This document shows, one piece after another, positions 33,785 to 42,389 of a stretch of 64,000 nucleotides of DNA. A program made the translations under genes and the position numbers. The notes below the pieces were generated by a model. It was given only the letters and a program-made list of their open reading frames with translations. It had not been told where the DNA came from and ran no database searches. The stretch is from Natronosalvus sp042663485 (GTDB lineage: Archaea; Halobacteriota; Halobacteria; Halobacteriales; Natrialbaceae), in NCBI GenBank assembly GCA_042663485.1, contig JBHTAF010000002.1, one strand, 5' to 3'. Within the stretch, counting starts at the first letter, position 1; every line of letters begins with the position of its first letter.

Positions 33785-34105
33785 TTACGGTGCGCCCGTA
33801 ACGACCATCAGCGAGTCGTCCGCCGTAAACCGCAGTTCGCGCGTCGTCTCCGGGTCGACGCGAACGGCGTCACCGGACGCGAGGTCGACCTGGTCGCCGT
33901 CGATTTGGATGGTCGCCTCGCCCTCGAGCAACAGGTACACTTCCTCCTGGCCGTCGTCTTCGTGGTCGTGTTCCAGGCCGTCCCAGCCCTCGTCGGCTTC
34001 GATGACGGTTAGCCCGTGCGTCTCGCAGTCGAGCGCGTCCCGAAGGAAGGACATACCCGGCGCGCGCGGTTCGACATCCTCGTACGAGGTTGCGTCGTAC
34101 CCCAT
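33785..34105 (-). CDS. Cupin domain protein
   Basis: A 106-residue single-domain cupin. Motif 1 is GLEHDHEDDGQEEVYLLLEG, with metal-ligand histidines and glutamate, and motif 2 is GDAVRVDPETTRELRFT, where the usual histidine is replaced, so metal binding may be incomplete. The role is unknown; many such cupins are small isomerases or sensors. The start at 34105 is chosen because TTTCTTAGGCG lies 23-33 bp upstream on the minus strand; the frame extends to 34165. Confidence 0.86.
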   Translation of the reverse strand: MGYDATSYEDVEPRAPGMSFLRDALDCETHGLTVIEADEGWDGLEHDHEDDGQEEVYLLLEGEATIQIDGDQVDLASGDAVRVDPETTRELRFTADDSLMVVTGAP

Positions 34106-34168
34106 AGAGATTCCTCGCACTCGTCGCCTAAGAAACCACGCGAAGCGGAACGTGACCGCCGACAAGCG

Positions 34169-35494
34169 TTATTCTGGGGAAGGAGCGACGAACTGCCCGT
34201 CGTCGTCGAACTCGAGCGGCGCCGGTTCCGAAATTATTTGGAGATCCTCGCGTTCCCGCGCAACTTCGACGAGTGGACTCGAGGCGTAACACCGCTTCAG
34301 GCGCATCGTGTCCGTCACTCTGAGAACGCGAGCGTCTTCACCTGGAACGGGGCCGATGGTACCGAGGGCGGCCACGAGTCCCGCGCGGTCGGTTTCGACC
34401 ACCGGCGGGAGACGGACCCCGCGCACCGTGCTCGCGGTGATGGCGTTGATGAGGGATTTCGGCCAGTCGAGTTCGGCGAGTATGTCGCGGTGGGCGACGT
34501 CCGCCTGGCCCATCCCCATCGCGTTCCCCTTCGTCTTCGCGGTGAGGCCACGAGCGAAGACGCGCTTGATCTCGGGCGAGTCCGGTTCGGGTTCGTTGAT
34601 CGTGAAGTGGCGTCGACCCGTGACGTTAGGGTCCATCCCCTGGCCGCTGACGTCCTTGCCGAGCCGATCGACGACGAGGACGTCCAGGTCGTCGAACGGC
34701 AGCGTCGGCATGCGCTCGCGGGCGAGGTCGAGGAGGTCGGCCTCTCGAGTCAGAAATCCCTCCGGTGGGACGCCCTCGACGAGTGTGGTGTCGTCGTGCT
34801 GGTCCTCGACGACCGCGATGCCGCCAGCGACCGGCAGCGTCCGGAGCAACTGATCGGCGATCTCGGGAATCATATTGCTGAGGCTCCACTCGACCGCCCA
34901 GTCGTGGGCGAGTTTCGCGCCGCGCTGTTTCCCCATCCCGATGACGAGCATCTTCGAGAGACCGCTCTCGACGTCGCCGCTGAATCCGGTGTGGGGCTTG
35001 ATTCGGTTTACCGGCACGATGGCGTCCGCCTCGACCGCGTACGCGTCGGTGTAGACGGGAACCCCGCGCTCCGGCGTCTCGCCGACCTGGACGACGTCCA
35101 TGGTCGCCCGGATCGCACAGCCGATCGACGCCTCGGTGACGCCGAGGGTCTCGAGTTTGTCGCGCTGGCCGGAAGCGGTCGCCCCTCCGTGGCTCCCCAT
35201 CGCGGGAACGACGAAGGGCTCGTACCCGCGGTCGCGGAGGCCGTCGACGGCACCGCGAACGATCTCGGGGAGGTTGTCGATGCCGCGGCTGCCGACGCCG
35301 ACGGCTACCTCGCCGCCCGCGGGGACATTCGCGAACTCGAGGGCAGCTACCGCCTCGGCTGCCTCGGCCGCAACGTCTTCGGGCGGGATCGGGTCGGTCT
35401 CCCACCGCTGTTCGATGACGCCCATCCGCGGAAGTACGACGTCTCCGCAGGCGTCCCGGACGGTCGACTCGCCAATCGCGAGTTCGTCGATCAT
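34169..35494 (-). CDS. LarA/DUF2088 family protein (lactate racemase-like)
   Basis: A 441-residue protein of the nickel-dependent lactate racemase family. MGSHGGATASGQ (about residues 98-109) and NRIKPHTGFSGDVESGLSKM (about residues 163-182) are the conserved blocks containing histidines and the lysine that anchor the nickel-pincer cofactor in LarA. The genes that make this cofactor (larB, larC, larE) are not nearby. The substrate may be another 2-hydroxyacid. Start at 35494: a minus-strand GCTTTTGACG lies 24-33 bp upstream. The cupin gene follows on the same strand and may be co-transcribed. Confidence 0.85.
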   Translation of the reverse strand: MIDELAIGESTVRDACGDVVLPRMGVIEQRWETDPIPPEDVAAEAAEAVAALEFANVPAGGEVAVGVGSRGIDNLPEIVRGAVDGLRDRGYEPFVVPAMGSHGGATASGQRDKLETLGVTEASIGCAIRATMDVVQVGETPERGVPVYTDAYAVEADAIVPVNRIKPHTGFSGDVESGLSKMLVIGMGKQRGAKLAHDWAVEWSLSNMIPEIADQLLRTLPVAGGIAVVEDQHDDTTLVEGVPPEGFLTREADLLDLARERMPTLPFDDLDVLVVDRLGKDVSGQGMDPNVTGRRHFTINEPEPDSPEIKRVFARGLTAKTKGNAMGMGQADVAHRDILAELDWPKSLINAITASTVRGVRLPPVVETDRAGLVAALGTIGPVPGEDARVLRVTDTMRLKRCYASSPLVEVAREREDLQIISEPAPLEFDDDGQFVAPSPE

Positions 35495-35588
35495 GGGCGC
35501 GTAGACGGCGGTGGGCGTCAAAAGCGTGTGGGCGAGGTGATCGCCGCTTTCTCAGGGCTTTTTTCACCTCGACGCGAACGACCGGTGC

Positions 35589-36602
35589 ATGACTGACTCG
35601 TTCGACGACGTCGACCTCGAGTTCGTTCCGCTCGGTCGAACCGGCATTCAGACCAGCGAACTCCAGTTCGGGACCTGGCGTTTCGGCCGCACGACGGAGG
35701 AGGGGAACCTCGAGATTACCGAAGAACGCGCCCACGAATTGCTCGACGCCTACGCCGAGGCCGGCGGTCGGTACATCGACACGGCCGACGTCTACGGCGG
35801 CGGCGACAGCGAGCGCTGGATCGGCGACTGGCTCGCCGACCGCGACCGCGAGCGCTACACCATCGCCTCGAAGATTTACTGGCAGATCCGCGACGGCGAC
35901 CCGAACAGCAAGGGGACGAACCGGAAGACCGTCCGAAACCGCATCGACGCCCTCCTGAATCGTCTCGACACCGACTACGTCGACGTCCTCTACATCCACC
36001 GGTGGGACGACGCGACCTCGACCCGCGAGCTGATGAAGACGCTGAACGGGCTCGTCGAGGACGGGAAGGTCCACTACCTCGGCGCGTCGACCATGCGACC
36101 GAACGCCTGGAAGGTCGCTCGTGCGAACGCCATCGCCGACGCCCAAGGCTGGGAGCCCTTCACCGTCCTCCAGCCACGGTACAACCTCGTCGACCGGGAA
36201 ATCGAGGGCGACTACCTCGAGTTCGCCCGCCAGCGCGACCTCGCGGTCTGTCCGTGGAGTCCGCTCGGACAGGGCTTCCTGACCGGGAAGTACTCCCGAG
36301 AGGAGGACGTCCCGGAGGACTCGAAGTCCGCCGAATCGAGCCGGTTCAGGGAGAATTACCTCACCGAGGAGAACTTCGACCTGCACGACGAACTCGACGC
36401 AGTCGCCGAGGAGGTCGACGCGTCGCCGGCCCAGGTCGCGCTGGCGTGGCTCTCCCACCGCGACGGCGTCAGCGCACCCATCGTCGGCGCCCGGACGGTC
36501 GAACAACTCGAGGAGAACCTCGCGGCCGCGGCAGTCGACCTCTCCGACGAACAGGTCGAGCGCCTGACGACCGCGAAGGCGGGTCCCTACGACGGACTGT
36601 AG
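35589..36602 (+). CDS. Aldo/keto reductase
   Basis: A 337-residue TIM-barrel NADP-dependent reductase. The catalytic tetrad is visible: Asp and Tyr in YIDTADVYGGGDSERW, Lys in TIASKIYW, His in VLYIHRWDD. The C-terminal NADP-binding segment is PIVGARTVEQLEENLAA. It belongs to the potassium-channel-beta / YajO-like subgroup, acting on diverse carbonyls; the physiological substrate is unknown. The start is close to the divergent LarA-like gene. Confidence 0.93.
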   Translation: MTDSFDDVDLEFVPLGRTGIQTSELQFGTWRFGRTTEEGNLEITEERAHELLDAYAEAGGRYIDTADVYGGGDSERWIGDWLADRDRERYTIASKIYWQIRDGDPNSKGTNRKTVRNRIDALLNRLDTDYVDVLYIHRWDDATSTRELMKTLNGLVEDGKVHYLGASTMRPNAWKVARANAIADAQGWEPFTVLQPRYNLVDREIEGDYLEFARQRDLAVCPWSPLGQGFLTGKYSREEDVPEDSKSAESSRFRENYLTEENFDLHDELDAVAEEVDASPAQVALAWLSHRDGVSAPIVGARTVEQLEENLAAAAVDLSDEQVERLTTAKAGPYDGL

Positions 36603-36841
36603 CGACCTCGAGGGCGCTCGCCGACTCGAGTTCGAGTACCGATTCTTCGTCCTTCAGTGTGAATAGTTCGACTTTACCGGAGAGGTCGGCTACCGAGGGT
36701 CCGCGAAGGGAGCAAACGGTGGTGCGGGAAGAGCAACCCAAAGACGAACGTGAACGTGGACGCAGACACGAACGCGGACACGGATACGAACTCGAGGCGG
36801 GCGACGGATTCATACTGTCGTGTCCCCTCAAAGACGACAAA

Positions 36842-37492
36842 ATGATGCTGCCGACCCACGCGTTCGCGGGAATGGTGATTGCCCTCCCGTACGCACTCGC
36901 GTTCCCCGAATTCGGCCCTGTGGCCCTGCTCGCCGGCTTTCTCGGCGGCGTCGTTCCGGACCTGGATCTGTACGCTGGTCACCGGAAGACGCTGCACTAC
37001 CCGGTGTACTACTCGGGGGTCGCCACGCTCGTCGTCCCGATCGCCCTCCTGCAGCCGACCCTCCCCGCGGTCGTCGCCGCGTGGTTCCTGATCGGTGCCG
37101 CCCTCCACAGCGTCGGCGACGTCTTCGGCGGCGGGCTGGAGCTTCGACCGTGGGAAGCCACCTCGAACCGGGCCGTCTACGACCACCACAACCGCCGATG
37201 GATCGCCCCCCGGCGCTGGGTGCGCTACGACGGAGCGCCGGAGGACCTGGCGCTGTCGATCACCCTCGCCGTGCCGCTGGTGGTCGCTCTCGAGGGCGCG
37301 CTCGAGTGGCTCGTGGTCGCGTTCCTGGCTATCGCGGTCACGTACGCGACCGTTCGACGGATCCTGCCCGCAGTCGCCAGCCGACTGATCGGCGACCTCG
37401 TGGTCCCGAACGTCTCGAGTCGCGTCCTGGCGTACGTTCCAACTCGTTATCTGGATACCAACGCGGAACGCGGTTCAACCCGGTCTCGGTAG
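36842..37492 (+). CDS. YdjM/DUF457-like membrane-bound metal-dependent hydrolase
   Basis: A 216-residue membrane protein beginning MMLPTHAFAGMVIALPYALA; the HAF histidine, GGVVPDLDLYAGHRKTLHYP and GAALHSVGDVFGG form the metal-binding set of the LexA-regulated YdjM-type family. About four to five membrane helices are present. The physiological substrate is unknown. It is followed by another membrane protein gene on the same strand. Confidence 0.85.
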   Translation: MMLPTHAFAGMVIALPYALAFPEFGPVALLAGFLGGVVPDLDLYAGHRKTLHYPVYYSGVATLVVPIALLQPTLPAVVAAWFLIGAALHSVGDVFGGGLELRPWEATSNRAVYDHHNRRWIAPRRWVRYDGAPEDLALSITLAVPLVVALEGALEWLVVAFLAIAVTYATVRRILPAVASRLIGDLVVPNVSSRVLAYVPTRYLDTNAERGSTRSR

Positions 37493-37590
37493 CCTTGAGT
37501 ATGCGAGCGACGGTTTCACTATAGAATATATAGCAGTGGCGACCAAAGAATCATATCAACTCGGCGTCAGTCACCAGCAAGGCGTTCGCG

Positions 37591-38274
37591 ATGACTGGAT
37601 GGATGACAGTTGCACTCGTTTCGTTCCAGGTCGGGATTCTCGCCATCTTACTGGAGGCGCTTCGTCGCCGAGACGCCGCCGCTGCCACGAACGCGCTCGT
37701 GTCGTTTGCCGTCACGCTGCTTCCGGCAGCCGTCGAGTACGTCGCGGAGGCCGGATTCGACGGATCCATCGCGTTCGGAACGGACCTGCCACTCTGGATC
37801 GCCGTCGCGGGATTCTTACACGCCGTCGGGATGCTGGGTCCGTACGATTCGGTCTGGTGGTGGGATCACCTCACTCACCTGGTGTCCGCCGCCCTCGTCG
37901 CAGCGCTGGTCTACGCCGGGTTCCTGGTGCTGACCCCTGCGCTCGGGTGGTGGCGAATCGGGGTCCTGACCATCGGTGTCACGTTCGTCGTCGGCGTGGT
38001 GTGGGAACTGCTCGAGATCCTCGCGCGTCGGGTGGGAATTCGGTACGACGTCGAACCCGTCCTCGTCCACTACGGCTGGCGCGACACGGCGTTCGACCTC
38101 GTCTTCGACGTGCTCGGGGCGCTCCTGGTCGTGCTCTTCGATCTGCGACTGTTCGTTCCGGTCGCCGACCGGTCGCTCGAGTCCCGGGGCGTGACGGTGC
38201 TAGGAGTCAGCGTACTGGTCTTCGCCGTCGCGTTCGTCGTTCTCGGCCTCGACGCCCGGAGCAGGGAGTCGTGA
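37591..38274 (+). CDS. YjdF/DUF2238-like integral membrane protein
   Basis: A 227-residue protein with about six hydrophobic helices. SVWWWDHLTHLVSAALVAAL in the middle and WELLEILARRVGIRYDVEP with YGWRDTAFDLVFDVLGALL further on resemble the YjdF/DUF2238 family, in which conserved W, D, H and E residues sit at the membrane face. No function is established. ATG 37591 is used; M5 at 37603 is possible. Confidence 0.78.
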   Translation: MTGWMTVALVSFQVGILAILLEALRRRDAAAATNALVSFAVTLLPAAVEYVAEAGFDGSIAFGTDLPLWIAVAGFLHAVGMLGPYDSVWWWDHLTHLVSAALVAALVYAGFLVLTPALGWWRIGVLTIGVTFVVGVVWELLEILARRVGIRYDVEPVLVHYGWRDTAFDLVFDVLGALLVVLFDLRLFVPVADRSLESRGVTVLGVSVLVFAVAFVVLGLDARSRES

Positions 38275-38325
38275 TCGGACGCCCGAAGGTCCGTCTACCG
38301 TGCTCGAAACGGTCGAATCCTCCCT

Positions 38326-38334
38326 CCCCCCCCC
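38326..38334 (+). repeat. Homopolymer tract of nine C in a polypyrimidine stretch
   Basis: Located between two convergent genes. The surrounding 35 bases are almost pure C and T. Confidence 0.7.
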
Positions 38335-38441
38335 TCCCCTACCCTACCGTTAGCACGTGAGCAGTCGGAATCGGCTGGGAGCGTGCCGGCAACCCCATCC
38401 GTCAGAGCGATGAGTCGGAGCTGTCCCGGCTATCCCGTCAG

Positions 38442-39809
38442 TCAGAGCGACAAGTCGGTCGTTGAACGTCGTTCGTCGCTCCTCGAGACCGCGTCCGTCC
38501 GATCGCCGGGCGTCTCGCCTCGCTGCTCGGAGACGACGAACCGGACCTCGACGACGACCGACTCGCCCGTGTGCGCTGCGATTCCCTCCTGGATCCGCTC
38601 GGTCAGTGCCGGTAACTGGCCGGGGTCGTCTCCAGAGACGGTGACGACGACCTGGTCGACCGACCGGACGGGATAGTCGTCGTCGAGCGTCACCTCGACC
38701 GACTCGACCTCGAGACCGTCGAATCGCGGTTGCTCGAGTGCGGCGTCGACCTCGTCGGTCGCGCTCGACCGCAGTTCTGTCGTGTGAAAGTCGAGCAGAG
38801 TAATGCTCACGAGGGGGGCGGCCAGCACGAGCAACGCGACCCCGAAAACCGCCGCATACGTGTAGGTTGGTCGTCGAGTCGGCGACACCTCGAACAGCCC
38901 CTGCGGGCGGTAGCCGGCGATCCACAGCGTGGTCAGCGCGGCAAGATTGATCGAGAGCACGTTGACGGTCACGAGCACGGCGGCACCGAGTGCCGCGCCG
39001 TACATTCCCCAGGCGACGGTGATCCCGACTGCGGCCGCCGGCGGGATGAGCGCGGCAGCGATCATCACGCCGACGATAGCCTCCGAAAAGCCCCGCGTGA
39101 GACTCAGGATGCCGGCGACGCCGGCCCCCAGCGCGACGGCGAGCGAGAGCAGGTTCGGGGACACCCGCTCTTGCAGTTCGGCGACCACGACGATGTCGAC
39201 GCCTGCGGGCTCGAGACCGGCGAACCGAGCGAGCGTCGCGAGGCCGACTGACGCGGCGACGACGATAGCGACGCCGACGACCTGGTAACGAAACCCCGTC
39301 GACGTGAGTTCGCCGTCGCCGGTGACGATGCCGACGTTCGCAGCCAGCGCGGGGCCGATTAGCGGCGCGATGACCATCGATCCCACGACGACTGCCGGCG
39401 AGTCCGCCAGGAGGCCGGCGGTCGCGACGACGGCACTGATCAGCAACATCACCACGTAGATCGAAAACGACGGCGTGAGTTCGTCGGCCCTGGTTCGGAG
39501 CACCTGTCTCGATGTTCGCTCCCCTTTCGTGCCGCCGTGGCTGTACTGGTCCAGCAGGGCGTCGAAACTCCGTGAGATGACGGTCTCGGCGTTGATCACG
39601 ACGACGCGTGCCTCGTCGTCTACGCCAGCCCGATTCAATCGGTCGAGAAGCGGTTCGACGGCTCGCGTCGGAAGCGGAAACCGGACGACGGCCGCGTACC
39701 CTCGCCCGCTCGTTTCGTCGCCGACGACGTAGTCGATTCCCTCGTCCTCCAGGATGTCGAGTACGGCCTGGCGACGGCCCTCCGGAATGGCGATTTCGAG
39801 GTACCGCAT
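38442..39809 (-). CDS. DUF389 (TIGR00341) membrane protein
   Basis: A 455-residue protein. The N-terminal 110 residues form a soluble domain (MRYLEIAIPEGRRQAVLDIL). Six or more membrane helices follow, with ASVGLATLARF, GFSEAIVGVMIAAALIPPAA and GAALGAAVLVTVNVLSINLA typical of DUF389. The C-terminal part is soluble (VESVEVTLDDDYPVRSVDQV). A transport role has been suggested for the family; none is proven. Start at 39809: a CCTATACG box on the minus strand is 25-32 bp upstream. The C-terminal tail is serine- and arginine-rich. Confidence 0.9.
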   Translation of the reverse strand: MRYLEIAIPEGRRQAVLDILEDEGIDYVVGDETSGRGYAAVVRFPLPTRAVEPLLDRLNRAGVDDEARVVVINAETVISRSFDALLDQYSHGGTKGERTSRQVLRTRADELTPSFSIYVVMLLISAVVATAGLLADSPAVVVGSMVIAPLIGPALAANVGIVTGDGELTSTGFRYQVVGVAIVVAASVGLATLARFAGLEPAGVDIVVVAELQERVSPNLLSLAVALGAGVAGILSLTRGFSEAIVGVMIAAALIPPAAAVGITVAWGMYGAALGAAVLVTVNVLSINLAALTTLWIAGYRPQGLFEVSPTRRPTYTYAAVFGVALLVLAAPLVSITLLDFHTTELRSSATDEVDAALEQPRFDGLEVESVEVTLDDDYPVRSVDQVVVTVSGDDPGQLPALTERIQEGIAAHTGESVVVEVRFVVSEQRGETPGDRTDAVSRSDERRSTTDLSL

Positions 39810-40090
39810 GGAGACTCCGACCACGGACAGTGACGTATAGGCCACCCGGGGTCGAGACGGGAAGAACAGCCGCCGGGTAGGCAGCGAGTTAGACCGATTC
39901 GAGGGATGACGAAACGAAAATCGCGACTTTCGGGGTGCACCTCGAGATGCTCAAGACCTGGCGAGATTGGATCGAGCACACCTGCGGGTTTTCGACGTTG
40001 GGCAAGGCCACGAGTGATCGACGGAGCGAGACGAAGACGTGGCGTCTCGGGATCCGTTATCGTATTGAGTCCTGCAGAGGTGATAACGGA

Positions 40091-40104
40091 CGAGACGGGA
40101 TTCG
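40091..40104 (-). repeat. Short fragment of the tRNA-Arg 3' end
   Basis: CGAGACGGGATTCG matches the T-arm side of the tRNA-Arg gene (same strand orientation), followed by unrelated sequence. Confidence 0.65.
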
Positions 40105-40135
40105 TCAACGGCCTCGCGTCGCTCGGCACGTTGAC

Positions 40136-40156
40136 GGGTGAGACGGGATTCGAACC
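40136..40156 (-). repeat. Copy of the tRNA-Arg 3' end
   Basis: GGGTGAGACGGGATTCGAAC (then C, A) repeats the last 20 or so bases of tRNA-Arg (40241-40261) with one mismatch at the fourth base. Its centre is 105 bp from the tRNA copy. Confidence 0.75.
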
Positions 40157-40239
40157 ACGCGAACGGCTCGCGTTGCTCGCCGTTCTCTACTTCGAACCCG
40201 CTGTGCCGTTTTCACTGCTCGCTGACGCTCGCAGGAAAA

Positions 40240-40312
40240 CGGGCGAGACGGGATTCGAACCCGCGATCAGAAGGTTAGGAACCTCCTGCCCTCTCCGCTA
40301 GGCCACTCGCCC
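40240..40312 (-). tRNA. tRNA-Arg (anticodon CCT)
   Basis: 73 nt on the minus strand. The acceptor GGGCGAG pairs with CTCGCCC, discriminator G. The D stem is GCC/GGC; anticodon stem GGAGG/CCTTC (one G-T pair) closes the loop TTCCTAA with anticodon CCT. The T arm is GCGGG-TTCGAAT-CCCGT. The gene begins 11 bases after the tatA stop codon on the same strand, so the two are likely co-transcribed. CCA not encoded. Confidence 0.94.
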
Positions 40313-40323
40313 CGAGAAAAATG

Positions 40324-40626
40324 TTAGTTGGCTTCCGTTTCCGTTTCCGTCTCGGTTTCCGTCTCCTCGTCTTCAGCCGTAACGGGCTCCGTGTCGACGA
40401 ACTCCTCTTCCTCGTCGTCGTAGTTCCCCGTCTCGCGCATCTCCTCGAGTTCTTTCTCGACCTTTTCCTGACCCTTCTTGAACTCCCCCATGGCCTCTCC
40501 GGTCGACCGTGCCAGTTTGGGGATCTTGTTCGCCCCAAAGAGCAAAATGGCGATGAAGAGGATGATCAGGAGTTCCGGACCCCCGGGGACGCCGGGGATG
40601 ACAAGCGGTGCGATTTCGGCTACCAT
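40324..40626 (-). CDS. tatA: Twin-arginine translocase subunit TatA/E
   Basis: A 100-residue protein. A short N-terminal membrane helix (GGPELLIILFIAILLFGANK, residues 16-35) is followed by the amphipathic helix and an acidic tail. The FGANKIPKLARSTGEAMGEF motif is typical of TatA/E. The C terminus ends in six ET units (a very acidic tail). TatA multimers form the pore for folded Tat substrates, such as the lipoproteins seen elsewhere in this window. A TTATAA box on the minus strand (40654-40659) lies 28-33 bp upstream. Confidence 0.95.
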   Translation of the reverse strand: MVAEIAPLVIPGVPGGPELLIILFIAILLFGANKIPKLARSTGEAMGEFKKGQEKVEKELEEMRETGNYDDEEEEFVDTEPVTAEDEETETETETETEAN

Positions 40627-40653
40627 CTCTGTCCGCAGATTACCCGCTGGCAA

Positions 40654-40659
40654 TTATAA
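40654..40659 (-). promoter_or_regulatory. TATA box for tatA
   Basis: TTATAA (in CAATTATAACC on the plus strand) lies 28-33 bases before the tatA ATG at 40626, fitting a leaderless start. Confidence 0.48.
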
Positions 40660-40889
40660 CCTTTTTGGACCGGCAAGTGAAGCCACAGGAAGCTACAAAA
40701 GGGCTCGAGAGGCGCTGTGCGTCCAATTCAGTGGGTGCAGGTAGGACATCTCTACTGTTGACTCGCCCGTAGTTGGTATGACCGGTTAATTCCGTCACTT
40801 TGGCTCCAGCGGCGACCGTCGGTCCGGCCGAACGATTCTCACCGCAATCGGGACCACCCATGTGGGAGCGGCGTAACGTGCCGACGCTC

Positions 40890-40921
40890 GCGACGACCAC
40901 GAGTTAGCGACGACCACGAGT
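40890..40921 (+). repeat. 15-bp direct repeat
   Basis: GCGACGACCACGAGT occurs at 40890-40904 and 40907-40921, period 17 bp. Confidence 0.75.
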
Positions 40922-40947
40922 CGACCCGTAGACGCCGCCGGCGGAGG

Positions 40948-40957
40948 GCTTTTTTGC
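40948..40957 (+). promoter_or_regulatory. TATA-like box for the HD-domain gene
   Basis: GCTTTTTTGC lies 22-31 bases before the ATG at 40979. Confidence 0.35.
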
Positions 40958-40978
40958 TTGCCCGACGACAGCTAGGCT

Positions 40979-41800
40979 ATGAGCGACAGCGAACGCGTCG
41001 AGACTCCCTCCGCCGGCCGCGTCTACGAGCCCGACGCAGACCACCACTTCCCCGACCAAAAACTGAACGCAGTGCTCGAGTTCGTCGAGGCCGACGAGGA
41101 GATCCAGACTTACCTCGAGGCCCAGAACGTCAACGCAGTCGATCGCAAGCGGTACAACGACCACGGGTCGAAACACATCGAGATCGTTCGCCACCGGGCG
41201 CTGTGTCTCTACGACCTGCTGAAAGCGGGCGACGTCGACTTCAACGGGGCCAGACAGCAGGGCCTCGAGGAAGCCGACGAGGCGGTGATCATCGCGCTGG
41301 CGGCCACGCTCCACGACGTCGGCCACATCGTCCACCGCGACCAGCACGCTTACTACTCGATCCCGCTTGCTGCCGACATTCTCGACCGAATCTTGCCGGA
41401 GTTCTACGACGTCGCCGACCGCGTCCGCGTGAAGGGCGAGGTCTTGCACGCGATTCTCTGTCACCACACGGCCGAAAAGCCCCTGACGACCGAAGCGGGC
41501 GTCATCCGGGTGTCGGACGCCCTCGACATGGAACGGGGTCGCTCACGGATTCCGTACGAACAGGGTGGTCGTGGGATCAACACGCTCTCGAGCCAGGCGA
41601 TCAGCCGCGTCTCGCTTCACGAGGGCGAATCCAGCCCCGTGATGGTCGAGATCGCGATGACCAACGCCGCCGGCGTCTACCAGGTCGACAACCTGCTAAA
41701 GGCCAAACTCAAAGGATCTGGGCTCGAGGACGATATTCGAATCGTCGCCGTCAACACGAACGAGAACCGCGAACAGCTCGTCGAACGTATCGAACTGTGA
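40979..41800 (+). CDS. HD-domain phosphohydrolase
   Basis: A 273-residue metal-dependent phosphohydrolase. The metal set includes HIEIVRHRALCLYDL, the paired residues in LAATLHDVGHIVHRDQH (HD, about residues 107-123) and further histidines in LHAILCHHTAEKPLTTEAG and VSDALDMERGRSRI. Proteins of this kind hydrolyse nucleotides or signalling phosphates. The C terminus (residues 195-270) forms an additional alpha/beta region. The exact substrate cannot be inferred. Confidence 0.9.
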   Translation: MSDSERVETPSAGRVYEPDADHHFPDQKLNAVLEFVEADEEIQTYLEAQNVNAVDRKRYNDHGSKHIEIVRHRALCLYDLLKAGDVDFNGARQQGLEEADEAVIIALAATLHDVGHIVHRDQHAYYSIPLAADILDRILPEFYDVADRVRVKGEVLHAILCHHTAEKPLTTEAGVIRVSDALDMERGRSRIPYEQGGRGINTLSSQAISRVSLHEGESSPVMVEIAMTNAAGVYQVDNLLKAKLKGSGLEDDIRIVAVNTNENREQLVERIEL

Positions 41801-42056
41801 GACAACCCGCTGCGAAGCGGGATAGCCCGGAAACGTACTGATCGTCCAGGGTGCCGTTTCGCAGGAGATTGCTCGAGGCCTCGAACTACCGTCTTCGCCG
41901 ACGAGCCAGTTCGATCAGTCGTCGAGGCTTGTTGTCCTGGACGTGGCCGGCCTCAGCCTCGTTTCTGACAGGCGATGGGTTGGTGGCCTCTCCGGCCAGT
42001 ATCGACGGTCGTCGAGATGGCACGACGGGGTGTAATTGCTTCGAGAACAGGAGCCT

Positions 42057-42281
42057 TCAGCAGACGCGATATCGACCGTCGAGGCGTTCGACGTGGCCGC
42101 GCTCCCTGAGCGTTCCGAGGATCGAGAGCGCGGCGCCTTTCTCGACGTCGAGTTCCGTGCAGAGGTCGTCGACGGACGTTCCCTCCCAGACGGCGAGCGA
42201 GAGGTAGATGAGTTTCGCCTGTGCCGATTCGATATCCGGTGGTACCGCCACCGGGGACTGCTGTCGAACGTCGGTTTGCAT
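42057..42281 (-). CDS. Small helix-turn-helix protein
   Basis: A 74-residue protein with a single winged-helix-like motif: QAKLIYLSLAVWEGTSVDDL, then KGAALSILGTLRERGHVERL. The pattern resembles the TrmB/MarR-type DNA-binding half alone, so it may be a small regulator. TTTTAATATCG on the minus strand lies about 23-33 bp before the ATG. No sensor region is present. Confidence 0.75.
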   Translation of the reverse strand: MQTDVRQQSPVAVPPDIESAQAKLIYLSLAVWEGTSVDDLCTELDVEKGAALSILGTLRERGHVERLDGRYRVC

Positions 42282-42302
42282 ACTACAGGCTCGAGTGTTC
42301 GA

Positions 42303-42314
42303 CGATATTAAAAC
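42303..42314 (-). promoter_or_regulatory. TATA box for the small helix-turn-helix gene
   Basis: GTTTTAATATCG on the minus strand, 22-33 bases before the ATG at 42281. Confidence 0.42.
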
Positions 42315-42389
42315 CTCGTATCGACAATTGACGTAACTTATCGGAGCGAACTCAGAGCCCTTTTTGGTACCGCCGCCCCGGTGTCCGGT

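Larger units (their letters stand above)
39810..40239. other. Gene-free stretch with copies of the tRNA-Arg 3' end
   Basis: About 430 bp between DUF389 and tRNA-Arg. It contains two clear T-arm/acceptor fragments of tRNA-Arg (40091-40104 and 40136-40156) and a third short one (TTCGAACCCG at 40191). No integrase gene or other coding frame is supported. Confidence 0.6.
40627..40978. other. Intergenic region between tatA and the HD-domain gene
   Basis: About 350 bp without a supported gene. It has the divergent promoters of both neighbours and a 15-bp direct repeat at 40890-40921. Confidence 0.55.

Noticed and set aside
34626..36506. 626-codon minus-strand frame over the LarA-like and aldo/keto reductase genes
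   Set aside because: It crosses two genes with strong family evidence in other frames and ends in an arginine-rich random-like tail.
36740..36810. Run of GAACGTGAAC / GGACACGGATACG-like repeats
   Set aside because: Short, imperfect and in a 240-bp intergenic region; looks like simple-sequence drift.
38311..38350. C-tract as a phase-variation switch
   Set aside because: It lies between convergent genes, not in a coding region or promoter, so length changes would not switch a gene in an obvious way.
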